The position numbers and the translations under genes were made by a program. Shown in pieces: positions 40,939 through 50,716 of a stretch of DNA of 64,000 nucleotides. How positions within the stretch are numbered: position 1 is the first letter of the stretch; each line of letters begins with the position of its first letter. This stretch comes from Candidatus Anaerostipes excrementavium. Lineage in GTDB: Bacteria > Bacillota > Clostridia > Lachnospirales > Lachnospiraceae. The notes under the pieces are model-generated. The model did no database searches, was not told the DNA's origin, and saw only the letters and a program-made list of their open reading frames with translations. The stretch covers positions 1-64,000 of the forward strand of contig DXEM01000039.1 in NCBI GenBank assembly GCA_019114985.1, in the 5' to 3' direction.

Positions 40939-42594
40939 TTATGTTTCAAAACAGCTTCCGCCTATGAATTCTCTTAAAAGTGAGCTGGCCGGAATGTCCT
41001 CACTTTTAATATTCAAAAAGTAATCTAAAAATTTTAAAAGTCGTTTTGCTTCCTGATATTCCGGGCAGTCTTCCGGAACTGCGAACAATAGCGGTTCCGC
41101 ATATTGTTTTAACACGGCAAGCTCATAGATCTGAGAAGAATTGAACATGATATCCGCTTCTTCCTGGTAAGGAAAAATATTCTCCTCCTCTCCCCGCCTC
41201 ACAGAATCCCAGCGGCTGATCGTCTCTCTGGCATCGTTTCCTCTTGTCATCGCATCTCTTACGATCCTTCGCAGAAGCCGTCCGTCCGAACTCGGAATCC
41301 GATTATGTTCATCTAAGTTGATCTGGCTCAATGCGCTCACATAAATCTTATATTTACTCTCATCCGGAAGATGATCGGACAGTCTGCTGTTTAGTCCGTG
41401 GATTCCTTCAATTACAAGGATATCATGTTCTTCCAGCCACAGCTTGTGTCCCCGGTACTCCCGTTTTCCCGTTAAGAAATTGTAGCTTGGCATAGAAATC
41501 ATTTCTCCGCGCAGCAAACGATTCATATGGTCGGAAAACAAATCCACATCCAAGGAAGCAATCGTCTCAAAATTATAATTCCCAAAAGCATCTTTCGGTG
41601 ATTTTTCCCGATCGAAAAAATAGTCATCCAAAGAAATTGGATGCGGTCGTTTCCCTGCAATTTCCAGCTGGATCGACAATCGATGAGAAAATGTCGTTTT
41701 CCCGGAGGATGAAGGTCCTGCAATCAGCACGATTTTTTTGTCTTCCTGAACAATATTATCCGCAATATCAGACAACAGCTTTTCCTGAAGTCCCTCCTGC
41801 AGCAAAATCAGATGACTCGTGTTTCCTGCCGTGATGACTTCATTTAACGCCCCAACTGTGTCAACCCCCATCGTTTCGCTCCAATCTCTGGAACGCTGCA
41901 TGACCCGAAATAATTTGGGCTGAGGATAAAATTTGGCAATTTTTTCCGTTTGATGCCGTTTCGGTGTCTGCAGGACCAGGCCATCCTGATATGGGGAAAT
42001 TAAAAAGTTTTCCACATAACTGGTGGCAGGCGCCATATATCCGTAAAAGTAGTTTTCAAATCCATCCAGTTCATACATATTTGTTTTGGATCCCCGCCGG
42101 AAACGAAATAATCGCTGCTTCTCCCGTAATCCGACGCTTTCAAAATATTTTCTTGCCTGGGAGGTATCGATGGAGTGTTTTCGAATCGGAAGATTCTGGT
42201 CTCTTAACTGCTCCATGCGTTCTTGAATTTTTAATGCCAGCTGCATATTTGCCCGGATATCTTTTACCAAAAACTCACAGAATGTACTGTTGCCGATCGA
42301 ATATTTAATGGAGATATCATCGGCGGCTCCCTGCCCCAATACATCCTCACACGCTTTTAGGAACATAAACATTGCCGTCCGTTTATAGGTCATATACCCT
42401 GCCTGTTCTTTCAGCGTCACGAATCTGACATAGCAGTCCTTTTCGATGGGATGGAAAAGTTCCCGAAGTTTTCCGTCGGCGTATGCCAGAAGAATCCTGG
42501 GTTCCCCCGGTTCCTGTACTTTTTCGGCAAGTTCCCGAAGCGTTGTATGATCTTCCAATATGTATGTTTTTTGATGAACGACTACACGTACCAT
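40939..42594 (-). CDS. TGS-domain nucleoside (uridine-type) kinase
   Basis: A 551-residue protein. It has an N-terminal TGS-like domain (about 1-62), a threonyl-tRNA-synthetase second-domain-like segment (KHSIDTSQARKYFESVGL), and a C-terminal P-loop kinase of the uridine kinase/phosphoribulokinase fold (VLIAGPSSSGKTTFSHRL, SLDDYFFDREKSPKDAFG). Proteins of this fused architecture are common in Clostridia. The precise nucleoside is not known. It ends near rnpB and begins the leftmost end of the housekeeping block. Confidence 0.83.
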   Translation of the reverse strand: MVRVVVHQKTYILEDHTTLRELAEKVQEPGEPRILLAYADGKLRELFHPIEKDCYVRFVTLKEQAGYMTYKRTAMFMFLKACEDVLGQGAADDISIKYSIGNSTFCEFLVKDIRANMQLALKIQERMEQLRDQNLPIRKHSIDTSQARKYFESVGLREKQRLFRFRRGSKTNMYELDGFENYFYGYMAPATSYVENFLISPYQDGLVLQTPKRHQTEKIAKFYPQPKLFRVMQRSRDWSETMGVDTVGALNEVITAGNTSHLILLQEGLQEKLLSDIADNIVQEDKKIVLIAGPSSSGKTTFSHRLSIQLEIAGKRPHPISLDDYFFDREKSPKDAFGNYNFETIASLDVDLFSDHMNRLLRGEMISMPSYNFLTGKREYRGHKLWLEEHDILVIEGIHGLNSRLSDHLPDESKYKIYVSALSQINLDEHNRIPSSDGRLLRRIVRDAMTRGNDARETISRWDSVRRGEEENIFPYQEEADIMFNSSQIYELAVLKQYAEPLLFAVPEDCPEYQEAKRLLKFLDYFLNIKSEDIPASSLLREFIGGSCFET

Positions 42595-42609
42595 AGGCCG
42601 CCCTCCCTT

Positions 42610-43398
42610 TTATATGATCTGAAATGGACTTCCGGCTTTGTAAGTGATCCATTCACATTCCGGCAGTCTCTCTTTTAACAATTCCTCCATATCGTCGATA
42701 AATACCTGTTCTAAACCATAATGCCCTGCATCAATCACGCATAATCCCATATCCAAGGCATCCAGCCCCTCATGATGTCCGATATCTCCTGTGACAAGTA
42801 CCTGAGCGCCTTTTTGAAGTGCTGCTTCAGCCATGCCGCGGCCGGATCCCGGAACGATCGCTGCCCTGCTGATTTTCGTTTCTATATCACCAAACACAGC
42901 TGCTGACGCCAATCCAAAGGCCTTCTTTATCTCTTTTGCAAAATCTCCCAGGCTTTTTTCTTCCTTGAGAGATCCAATCATTCCGATTCCTTTATTCTCC
43001 TCGCGAAGACTTTGATCGGAAGCTTCGAGAAGAGGCGCTTCCGGCAGGAAATCCAATTTCTTTGCTGCTGCCTGGCACATCCGGCATGTATCATAATTCG
43101 TATGCATTCCATAACAGCAGATTCCATGTCCAATAAGTTTCAGCAATTTTTTCTGAAGGAAATGATCGCTGGTACACTGTTTTATCTCTGAAAAAATGAT
43201 CGGATGATGTGCGAGGATAAAATCCACATCCTCTTCTACAGCTTTTTCTGCCGCCTCGTTGGTGATATCGAGAGTAATCATGATCTTCTTTACTTCTTTC
43301 TGCCGATCACCAACCAGAAAACCCGGATTGTCCCATGATTCTGCGGCTTGAAGCGGCACTTCCTGCTCCAGCAGGCGGATTAGATCGTCACATTTCAT
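42610..43398 (-). CDS. Nif3-like dinuclear metal-centre protein
   Basis: A 262-residue Nif3/YqfO-family protein. Metal ligands lie in DFILAHHPIIFSEIK (His-His), MHTNYDTCR and VTGDIGHHEGLDALD; the C-terminal Glu is in HYGLEQVF. Members are implicated as GTP cyclohydrolase-like or nucleotide-processing proteins but lack a firm role. It is next to trmK and rpoD, a conserved Firmicutes order, and overlaps trmK by 11 nt. Confidence 0.87.
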   Translation of the reverse strand: MKCDDLIRLLEQEVPLQAAESWDNPGFLVGDRQKEVKKIMITLDITNEAAEKAVEEDVDFILAHHPIIFSEIKQCTSDHFLQKKLLKLIGHGICCYGMHTNYDTCRMCQAAAKKLDFLPEAPLLEASDQSLREENKGIGMIGSLKEEKSLGDFAKEIKKAFGLASAAVFGDIETKISRAAIVPGSGRGMAEAALQKGAQVLVTGDIGHHEGLDALDMGLCVIDAGHYGLEQVFIDDMEELLKERLPECEWITYKAGSPFQII

Positions 43399-44083
43399 AA
43401 TATCCCAATGCCTCCTTTATCGCGCCAAGTCTTTGCTCGACCTCTGTTTTTCTCTTTTGGATGTGCTCTTTGGAAAGATCCACAAGAGACTGATTGATTT
43501 TTTCATATTTTTGATACTCTAAATTCAAGTATTCCAGCAAAGTCGGATCTTGTTCCATGATCAAAAACCTTCCAAAATCATAAAAACATGCTTTTTCATA
43601 AGATTCTGTTCCATGGACCGCCCGGCAAATGACATAATATTTCCCATCTTCTATCAGCATCTTTTCTTGTAGAATCCGAAAGCCGTTTTGGTGGAGCCAA
43701 AGGCGCACTCTCTCCGGATGAGACTGAGGAGAAAGGATCAATTCTTTGACACCGGAAAGTTTGTCTTTTCCCCTCTCCAAAATCTGTACGATCAAGTCTC
43801 CGCCCATCCCCGCAAGAATGACGGAATCAACATCCTTTTGGGGAAGCCCGTCCAGTCCGTCAGAAAGAATGCAGTCAATCCGGCTCTCCAAATTCATTTC
43901 TGCAATATGCTGTTTTGCCCTCTGAAGCGGGCCCTCGTTGATATCCATTGCGAAGGCATGAGGGCATCTTTTGTGCTGCACTAAGTAAATTGGTATGTAT
44001 CCGTGATCCGTTCCGACATCTGCCGCACGAAAGCCTTCTGTTACGTAGGAGGCTATGGTCTGTAAACGTTTCGATAATTCCAT
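43388..44083 (-). CDS. trmK: tRNA (adenine-22-N1)-methyltransferase
   Basis: A 231-residue SAM-dependent methyltransferase modifying A22 of tRNA. SAM site: AADVGTDHGYIPIYLVQ. The catalytic-domain motif is SVILAGMGGDLIVQIL, followed by LILSPQSHPERVRLWL. A C-terminal coiled coil (about 175-231) is typical of TrmK. The ATG at 44083 is preferred over the GTG at 44089. It lies between rpoD and the nif3-like gene, as in many Firmicutes. Confidence 0.9.
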   Translation of the reverse strand: MELSKRLQTIASYVTEGFRAADVGTDHGYIPIYLVQHKRCPHAFAMDINEGPLQRAKQHIAEMNLESRIDCILSDGLDGLPQKDVDSVILAGMGGDLIVQILERGKDKLSGVKELILSPQSHPERVRLWLHQNGFRILQEKMLIEDGKYYVICRAVHGTESYEKACFYDFGRFLIMEQDPTLLEYLNLEYQKYEKINQSLVDLSKEHIQKRKTEVEQRLGAIKEALGYYEM

Positions 44084-44092
44084 GACCACACC

Positions 44093-45193
44093 TTAATCTA
44101 AATAATCTTTCAGCTTTCTGCTGCGGCTTGGATGTCTTAATTTTCTTAATGCTTTTGCCTCGATCTGACGAATTCGCTCTCTGGTTACGTTGAACTCTTT
44201 TCCGACCTCTTCCAGCGTCCTTGCACGGCTGTCATCCAGTCCAAAACGAAGTCTTAGAACCTTTTGTTCTCTCTCGGTCAAAGTTCCTAACACTTCATCC
44301 AGCTGCTCTTTTAAAAGTGTAAAAGCTGCCGCATCTGCCGGCACCGGCACATTTTCATCCTGAATAAAATCTCCAAGATGGCTGTCTTCCTCTTCACCGA
44401 TCGGTGTTTCCAAAGATACCGGTTCCTGTGAGATCTTAAGAATTTCCCTTACTCGCTCTACCGGGATATCCATTTCTGCCGCAATTTCTTCCGGAGAAGG
44501 CTCTCGGCCTAATTCCTGCAAAAGCTGTCTGGATACACGGATTAATTTATTGATGGTCTCCACCATATGCACCGGGATACGGATTGTTCTTGCCTGATCT
44601 GCGATTGCTCTGGTGATTGCCTGACGAATCCACCATGTCGCATAGGTGCTGAATTTATATCCTTTTCGGTAATCAAACTTCTCAACCGCTTTGATCAGAC
44701 CCAGGTTTCCTTCCTGAATCAAATCCAGAAACAGCATTCCACGTCCAACATAACGTTTCGCAATACTGACAACCAATCGAAGATTTGCCTCTGCCAGTTT
44801 CTTCTTCGCAGCTTCGTCTCCTTCTTCCATTTTCTGTGCCAGCTTGATTTCCTCATCTGCGCTTAGAAGAGGTACTTTACCGATTTCTTTCAGATACATT
44901 CGGACAGGATCTTCGATGCTGACTCCGTCCGGGACCGAAATATCCGTATCCTCTCCTAAAGAAGCATCATCCATCTCTAAATCGTCATCGTCATCTTCTA
45001 CCGCAGCAAGCGTCAGAACATCAATACCATTTTGCTCCAGATAATCATAGATCGCTTCCATCATATCCGAAGTCAGTTTCATGTCCTTAAAATACGTCTC
45101 AATCTGTGCGTATTCCAGAAAATTCTTATTCTTTTTTCCCAGTTCTACTAACCCAGCAAGCTTCTCGCTGAATTGTTCCATTGTACCTTCCAT
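44093..45193 (-). CDS. rpoD: primary sigma factor
   Basis: A 366-residue sigma-A. Region 1.1 is about 1-60, followed by an acidic linker. Regions 1.2-2 follow: [72 protein letters not shown]. Region 3 starts [12 protein letters not shown]. Region 4 ends with [30 protein letters not shown]. All regions are intact, unlike the sigma-like protein encoded at 48133-48897. It is in the dnaG-rpoD macromolecular synthesis order. Confidence 0.97.
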   Translation of the reverse strand: MEGTMEQFSEKLAGLVELGKKNKNFLEYAQIETYFKDMKLTSDMMEAIYDYLEQNGIDVLTLAAVEDDDDDLEMDDASLGEDTDISVPDGVSIEDPVRMYLKEIGKVPLLSADEEIKLAQKMEEGDEAAKKKLAEANLRLVVSIAKRYVGRGMLFLDLIQEGNLGLIKAVEKFDYRKGYKFSTYATWWIRQAITRAIADQARTIRIPVHMVETINKLIRVSRQLLQELGREPSPEEIAAEMDIPVERVREILKISQEPVSLETPIGEEEDSHLGDFIQDENVPVPADAAAFTLLKEQLDEVLGTLTEREQKVLRLRFGLDDSRARTLEEVGKEFNVTRERIRQIEAKALRKLRHPSRSRKLKDYLD

Positions 45194-45229
45194 AATTCGT
45201 CCTTTCTTCTCTTTCCTATTGTAACCAAC

Positions 45230-47002
45230 CTATATTGAAATATGCAGTTTTGATAAACCACTCTTTTCCTTGATCAATTCCTGCCATTTCAAAATATCGT
45301 TGGTGGCGTTCATCTGTTGTTCAATGCTGTCTTCCTTCACGCGTCGGACAATATCCGTCAGCGCTTTATCATTATCTTCCGGCAGCGGCGCCATCTTAAG
45401 CGTCGTGTTAAACAGTTCTGCGATCTTTTTTTGATCTTCGGCGTCTGTATACTGATTAAGAATCTTTGCCGGAACGACTCTTTGTTCTTTCTCATATTGC
45501 TCGAACAGCATAAGGGCTGCTCCATGATAGATCGGTTCATAAAAATCATCCGGTCCTACAATGCCCTTCAAACGCTCGAACAAAATCGGTTCATTGACCA
45601 GCCAGGTCAGCAAAAGCTTCTGCGGCTGTTTTTTCTTTTCTTCTTTTTCTTCCGCCAGGGAAGACTGCCTGCTTTTTACAGCACGTTTTTGATTTTGCGC
45701 AGAAGACACATATGCGCTCGTCCCATAATCATTGACCAGATCGAATAGATCTTTCTGTCCGATATAGTATTCTCTGGCGACAGCTTCGATATAATTCTTC
45801 CGCTCTAATGGTTCTTCGATGCCGGCCAGCAATTTTGCCGCCTCATGCTGGAATTTCGTTTTTTCTTCCGGGTCTTTTTGGTTATACTGTCCTGCAATAA
45901 CCTTGACCTGGAACATAAAACTATTCACCGCCTGCCGGATTCTTTCTTCCAAAGCCTCTTTGCCAAGACCCTTGATAAATTCATCCGGATCTTTATACGG
46001 CGTAAGATCCAAAACTTTTACCGCCAGTCCTGCTTCCTTCAGAATCGGAATTGCCCGAAGAATCGCATTCTGTCCCGCTTCATCGCTGTCAAAGGATAAA
46101 ATGACATTCTCCGTATACCGCCGCAGGAGTGTTCCATGCCCGCTGGTAAACGCTGTTCCCAGAGCAGCGACCGCATTGGTAAATCCTGCCTGATGCATCG
46201 AGATGACATCCATATATCCTTCACAGAGTATGATCTCTTTTTTTCTGGATTTTCTGGCAAAATTCAGACCGTACAGATTCCTGCTTTTATCAAAAAGTTT
46301 TGTTTCTCTGGAATTTAGATACTTGGGATTCCCATCACCCATGACCCGACCGCCAAAACCAATGACCCGGTTATTGACATCCATAATCGGAAACATCACT
46401 CGATTCCAGAATTTGTCGCTTCCGCCCCGTTTTTCATCGATGGTAACCAGTGCGGAATCTTTTAGCTCCCCATCTTTGTAACCTTTGCTTTTTAGGAACC
46501 GGTACAGATCATCACTGTAAATATCCGCATATCCCAAACCGAAGTGACGGATTGTTTCTTCCGTGATTCCTCTCTTTTGAAAATACGCAAGCCCCCTTTT
46601 CCCCCGATCGCTGTGCAGCAGATAATAGAAATAGTTGGCAGCCAGCTTATTCATCTCCCTTAACCTGGCTTTCTCATCCATCTGCCGCCTGGCTTCCTCG
46701 TTCATTTCCTCTTCCGGCAGCTCCATGCCGGCTCTCTCCGCCAGGAACCTCACAGCTTCCGGAAATGAAAAATTCTCGTATTCCATCAAAAATGTGTATA
46801 CATTTCCTCCGGCTCCGCAGCCAAAGCAATAATACATCTGCTTATCCCTGCTGACGGAAAAAGAGGGGGATTTTTCATTGTGAAACGGGCAAAGCCCAAA
46901 ATAAGAGCTTCCCTTTTTCTTCAATGGCACATATGCGGAAATCACATCTACAATGTCATTGCGGCTTCGCACTTCTTCTATTATGTCTTCCCCATAGATC
47001 AC
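45230..47002 (-). CDS. dnaG: DNA primase
   Basis: A 590-residue primase. The CHC2 zinc-binding domain is at about 36-65 (YFGLCPFHNEKSPSFSVS, CFGCGAGG). The catalytic core includes GFGGRVMGDGNPKYLNS and the Toprim motif IILCEGYMDVISMHQAG, then LSFDSDEAGQNA. The C-terminal helicase-binding domain follows a Lys-rich linker. Length and order are normal for Firmicutes. It is upstream of rpoD. Confidence 0.97.
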   Translation of the reverse strand: MIYGEDIIEEVRSRNDIVDVISAYVPLKKKGSSYFGLCPFHNEKSPSFSVSRDKQMYYCFGCGAGGNVYTFLMEYENFSFPEAVRFLAERAGMELPEEEMNEEARRQMDEKARLREMNKLAANYFYYLLHSDRGKRGLAYFQKRGITEETIRHFGLGYADIYSDDLYRFLKSKGYKDGELKDSALVTIDEKRGGSDKFWNRVMFPIMDVNNRVIGFGGRVMGDGNPKYLNSRETKLFDKSRNLYGLNFARKSRKKEIILCEGYMDVISMHQAGFTNAVAALGTAFTSGHGTLLRRYTENVILSFDSDEAGQNAILRAIPILKEAGLAVKVLDLTPYKDPDEFIKGLGKEALEERIRQAVNSFMFQVKVIAGQYNQKDPEEKTKFQHEAAKLLAGIEEPLERKNYIEAVAREYYIGQKDLFDLVNDYGTSAYVSSAQNQKRAVKSRQSSLAEEKEEKKKQPQKLLLTWLVNEPILFERLKGIVGPDDFYEPIYHGAALMLFEQYEKEQRVVPAKILNQYTDAEDQKKIAELFNTTLKMAPLPEDNDKALTDIVRRVKEDSIEQQMNATNDILKWQELIKEKSGLSKLHISI

Positions 47003-47080
47003 GCTTGTCCCTCCTCAAAATTTCTCTCTATATATATTATTCTACATTTTCTGCTGTATTCCTTTTTTTATTTTTGAAAA

Positions 47081-48091
47081 TTATCTAATAATCCAAAATT
47101 TAGGGATAAAAATTTCTTTGTATGTCTCAATCGCAAAATGATCTGTCATACCGGCGATATAATCACAAACCGCTTGTTCCTTCGTTTCTTCTCCTGCATA
47201 GATCCGAATCTGGCTATACCTAGGAAGAAGATTCGTACGTTCCAAATAATAATCATAAAGCGGTTCGATGATGTGCTTGATCTTTTCCTCTTCTTTCTTT
47301 GTCTCCGAATCCGTATAGACATTCTCAAACATAAATGTCCGCAGGCCAAACATCGCCTGATAAATATCCTCCGACATGCAGATATCATTTTTCCCTTCGC
47401 TGTTTTTTACGATATCCAGAATCATGTTATTGACCCTCTCCCGAAACGAATGTCCCAGAATATCAGTACACTCCGCAGGCAGATCTTCCTCGGTTATGAC
47501 ATTTCCCCGAATGGAATCATCAATATCGTGGTTGATATAAGCAATCTTATCCGAAAGACGGACAATCTTGCCTTCCAAGGTTGCCGGGTTGCTTCGGATC
47601 GAATGGTTCCGCATGCCATCCAGGACTTCCCAGGACAAATTCAGTCCCTCTCCGTTTTTTTCCAGATATTCCACCACACGCACACTTTGCTCACTATGAC
47701 GGAACCCATTGGGATTCCTCTCATTTAATACATTCTCTCCTGCATGGCCAAAAGGTGTATGCCCCAGATCATGTCCCAGAGCAATGGCCTCTGTTAATAT
47801 TTCATTTAAATTCAATGCTCTGGCAATTGTTCTTGCGTTTTGTGAGACTTCCAACGTATGTACCAGCCTGGTCCGATAGTGATCACCGACCGGGGATAAG
47901 AATACCTGGGTCTTATCTTTTAAACGACGAAAAGCCTTAGAGTGCAGGATTCGATCCCGATCCCGCTGAAAGCAGGTCCGGATCTCACACTCCACCTCAG
48001 GCCTTTTTCTCCCTTTCGTATGTATACTTAACGCCGCGTAAGGACTTAATAATTCCATTTCGGATTTCTCTTGCTTTTCTCTGATATTCAT
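47081..48091 (-). CDS. dgt: dGTP triphosphohydrolase-like HD protein
   Basis: A 336-residue HD-domain phosphohydrolase of the Dgt family. Metal site: RLVHTLEVSQNARTIAR (His), IALGHDLGHTPFGHAGE (HD pair), and DKIAYINHDIDDSIRG (Asp). The N-terminal LHSKAFRRLKDKTQVF is conserved. The ATG at 48091 follows GGGAGG; the longer frame to 48112 has no RBS. It would break down dGTP or other dNTPs. It lies upstream of dnaG in the same direction. Confidence 0.9.
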   Translation of the reverse strand: MNIREKQEKSEMELLSPYAALSIHTKGRKRPEVECEIRTCFQRDRDRILHSKAFRRLKDKTQVFLSPVGDHYRTRLVHTLEVSQNARTIARALNLNEILTEAIALGHDLGHTPFGHAGENVLNERNPNGFRHSEQSVRVVEYLEKNGEGLNLSWEVLDGMRNHSIRSNPATLEGKIVRLSDKIAYINHDIDDSIRGNVITEEDLPAECTDILGHSFRERVNNMILDIVKNSEGKNDICMSEDIYQAMFGLRTFMFENVYTDSETKKEEEKIKHIIEPLYDYYLERTNLLPRYSQIRIYAGEETKEQAVCDYIAGMTDHFAIETYKEIFIPKFWIIR

Positions 48092-48132
48092 ATCCAAAAC
48101 CTCCCTTACCATGGGCGCAGTTCTTGGCTGCT

Positions 48133-48897
48133 CTATGATTCCGATGTGGTAATCTCTGTTTCCATAACAGATATGGCATCCAAAGATATCTTCATAATCT
48201 CCTTGATTTCTTTTACTGTCATAGATAAATACTCTGCTAACTCCTCTGCCTTTGGTTCTCTGCCGAGTTCCTTCGCCAGATGAGAAGACGCTTCATCCAA
48301 TCGATTGGCTTTTTTCGCCATCTGCTCACCGATACTGTCAGAACCTCTTTGAACAGCAATCGCATTTAACATAGATTCCTCGATCGCTTTTGCTATATAC
48401 TGCAGGAATTCCATTTCATCCTGCCCGGCAAAAGAATCTACTGCTTCCAAGAGACCGATATTTCCTTCCTGGATCAGGTCAGCATATTGGACGCCTTTTC
48501 CTTTGTGCTTTTTGGCCATCTCCATAACCGCAGGAAGAAAACATTCTATCATCTGTTCCTTTGAACCGCCTCCGGAAAGCCACGCCTGCAAAATGTGTTT
48601 CTGTTCTTCTTCTGGAATCTCTATGCTGGCAAGCTCTTCTTCATAAAAGGAAAGAACCTCTGATTCTATCAAGTCTTTTGACTCATCTTCCTGCTCTGTC
48701 TCTGTCTGATCCTTCTCATATCCGATGATGCGGATCCCAGCCTCATCAAAGGTATCAAACAACAGCTTCTCTGTTGCATCGTTCAATGGAATATCCTGAA
48801 AATAATCCAGCACTTCCTCTTTTGTGATCTGATTTCCATTGGTCTTGGCAATAGCGATTATTTCTTCCAGCGCTTTTAAAAAATCTTTTTTGTCCAT
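48133..48897 (-). CDS. sigma-70-like protein lacking region 4
   Basis: A 254-residue protein. It has an N-terminal region-1.1-like helical domain (about 1-60), an acidic linker, sigma region 2 (VQYADLIQEGNIGLLEAVDSF) and a region-3-like HTH (LAKELGREPKAEELAEYLSMTVKEIKEIM) at the C-terminus. It ends there: no region 4 and so no -35 recognition. It may be a degenerate sigma or a regulator that binds core polymerase. It lies 41 bp upstream of dgt and 15 bp downstream of uppP. Confidence 0.8.
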   Translation of the reverse strand: MDKKDFLKALEEIIAIAKTNGNQITKEEVLDYFQDIPLNDATEKLLFDTFDEAGIRIIGYEKDQTETEQEDESKDLIESEVLSFYEEELASIEIPEEEQKHILQAWLSGGGSKEQMIECFLPAVMEMAKKHKGKGVQYADLIQEGNIGLLEAVDSFAGQDEMEFLQYIAKAIEESMLNAIAVQRGSDSIGEQMAKKANRLDEASSHLAKELGREPKAEELAEYLSMTVKEIKEIMKISLDAISVMETEITTSES

Positions 48898-48912
48898 ATG
48901 ATGTTCTCCTGC

Positions 48913-49740
48913 CTATTGAAATAGTGCAAAATAAGCAATGACTAAAATACCTAATACAATGCGATATACTCCAAACGCCTTAAAATCATTGCGCTTAATG
49001 TAGCCCAATAAGAACTTGATTGCTACAACAGATACCAGGAATGAAACCATCATTCCGGTCAGCAGCACCGCAATTTCGATTCCTGTAAAATGGAAACCAA
49101 ATTTTAGAATCTTTAAAAGGCTTGCTCCAAACATAACCGGAATTCCAAGGAAAAAGGAAAACTCTGCCGCTACTGTCCTGGAACAACCGATCAAAATCCC
49201 TCCGAGAATTGTTGCTCCGGATCTGGAAGTACCCGGAATCAGAGAAAGCACCTGGAATCCTCCAATCGCCAGCGCCATCGGATAGCTCAGACGATCCAGA
49301 TCCTCCAGAGATCTCCGGCGATTCCTGCGGTTTCTATTCTCCACTACAATAAATAAAATACCATAGATAATCAGTGTAGCCGCAACGACCGGCGGATTAT
49401 AAAAATGCTCATCCAGCCAATCATCCAACGGAATCCCAATGACAGCTGCCGGAAGAACTGCCAGGATAACCTTCGTCCACAGCAGAATCGTGTCCTTTTT
49501 CTCACTTCGGTTTTTCTTCGGCGAAAATGGATTTAATTTATGGAAATATAAAACAACAACTGCCATAATCGCACCTAACTGAATGACAACATTAAACATT
49601 TCCATAAAAGCATCCGACATATTCAGCTTGATGAATTCGTCTGCCAAAATCAGATGACCGGTACTGCTGATCGGCAGCCATTCTGTGATTCCCTCTACGA
49701 TACCGAGAAGGATTGTCTTAATCAGTAATAAAATATCCAT
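48913..49740 (-). CDS. uppP: undecaprenyl-diphosphatase
   Basis: A 275-residue membrane enzyme recycling undecaprenyl-PP for peptidoglycan synthesis. Active-site motifs: [20 protein letters not shown] near the N-terminus and [15 protein letters not shown] with the conserved Arg. About eight membrane segments. It also confers bacitracin tolerance in the family. It begins with AAGGAGAGATGT as RBS. Confidence 0.94.
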   Translation of the reverse strand: MDILLLIKTILLGIVEGITEWLPISSTGHLILADEFIKLNMSDAFMEMFNVVIQLGAIMAVVVLYFHKLNPFSPKKNRSEKKDTILLWTKVILAVLPAAVIGIPLDDWLDEHFYNPPVVAATLIIYGILFIVVENRNRRNRRRSLEDLDRLSYPMALAIGGFQVLSLIPGTSRSGATILGGILIGCSRTVAAEFSFFLGIPVMFGASLLKILKFGFHFTGIEIAVLLTGMMVSFLVSVVAIKFLLGYIKRNDFKAFGVYRIVLGILVIAYFALFQ

Positions 49741-49789
49741 ACATCTCTCCTTGTCTTAAATCTAAACCTGATAACATATCGTGCAAATA

Positions 49790-49817
49790 AGGGCGCTTAG
49801 GAATTCCTAATCACCCT
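49790..49817 (-). terminator. hairpin after rpoZ
   Basis: AGGGCGCTTAGGAATTCCTAATCACCCT, a palindrome centred on GAATTC with two mismatches, 18 bp after the rpoZ stop. There is no strong T-run, so termination is likely rather than certain. Confidence 0.55.
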
Positions 49818-49834
49818 TACTCATATTCGCTTCT

Positions 49835-50074
49835 TTATTCTTCAGTTTCTTCATCTCCGAGAATCTTGACTTTTTCCTGCCATAACTCTTCTACCGCTGT
49901 AGACAACGGTTTGCCGGAAGCCGGCTCAGCCACAAGAGGAAGATCTCCGTCAATGATCTGTCTTGCTCTTTTTGCACTGGCAAGGACAACGGAATATCGG
50001 CTGGAAATTACCTTCTCATCTTCACTGTCTCCGTTGATGACTTTCATTAATTCTGTATATGATGGATGTATCAT
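49835..50074 (-). CDS. rpoZ: RNA polymerase omega subunit
   Basis: A 79-residue omega subunit. SSRYSVVLASAKRARQII is the conserved core that latches the beta-prime subunit, followed by PLSTAVEELWQEKVKIL. The ATG at 50074 has GGAGG 7 nt upstream; the ATG at 50080 is too close to it. It follows gmk in the usual gmk-rpoZ order. Confidence 0.92.
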   Translation of the reverse strand: MIHPSYTELMKVINGDSEDEKVISSRYSVVLASAKRARQIIDGDLPLVAEPASGKPLSTAVEELWQEKVKILGDEETEE

Positions 50075-50085
50075 AATCATTCCTC

Positions 50086-50709
50086 CTATAATTCATTTAG
50101 ACCTTTTTTTGTTTCTTCTATAAATTCTAAATTGTTCGCAAGCAGGCATTCTTTTGCCTGAACAATCGCGTGGATCCGGTCAACACATTCCTCCAGTTCA
50201 TCATTGACAACGATATAATCATATTTTGACATATCCATGGATTCCTCTTTTGCCCGTTCCAAACGCTTATGTATGACTTCTTCGGATTCCGTGCCCCGTC
50301 CAATCAAACGTTCTTTGATCGCCTGAGCACTTGGAGCCGTAATGAAAATCAGCAATGCATCTTCATACTGCTGTTTAATGTTGAACGCTCCCTGAACTTC
50401 GATCTCAAGGATGACATTATGGCCGGCAGCCAACTCTTCTTCTACAAATTTGCGCGGCGTTCCATAATAATTATCAACATATCTAGCATACTCTATAAAA
50501 CCATTATAATCAATAAGATTCTTAAACTCGGCCTCTGTCTTAAAAAAATACTCTCTTCCGTTTTCTTCTCCCTGGCGAGGTTTTCTGGTGGTTGCGGAAA
50601 CAGATAAACTGTATCCGTATTTTTCTACCAGGCGTTTTGCCGCCGTACCTTTTCCAACACCGGAGAATCCGGAAAGAACCAGTAATGAACCTTTTCTATC
50701 CATATTCAT
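50086..50709 (-). CDS. gmk: guanylate kinase
   Basis: A 207-residue enzyme phosphorylating GMP to GDP. P-loop: LSGFSGVGKGTAAKRL (Phe where Pro is usual). SVSATTRKPRQGEENGREYFF binds GMP, and GHNVILEIEVQGAFNIKQ contains the conserved Glu/Asp. It lies between yicC and rpoZ. The small remA gene that often sits between yicC and gmk in Firmicutes is absent here: only 7 bp separate them. Confidence 0.95.
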   Translation of the reverse strand: MNMDRKGSLLVLSGFSGVGKGTAAKRLVEKYGYSLSVSATTRKPRQGEENGREYFFKTEAEFKNLIDYNGFIEYARYVDNYYGTPRKFVEEELAAGHNVILEIEVQGAFNIKQQYEDALLIFITAPSAQAIKERLIGRGTESEEVIHKRLERAKEESMDMSKYDYIVVNDELEECVDRIHAIVQAKECLLANNLEFIEETKKGLNEL

Positions 50710-50716
50710 TCCCCTT

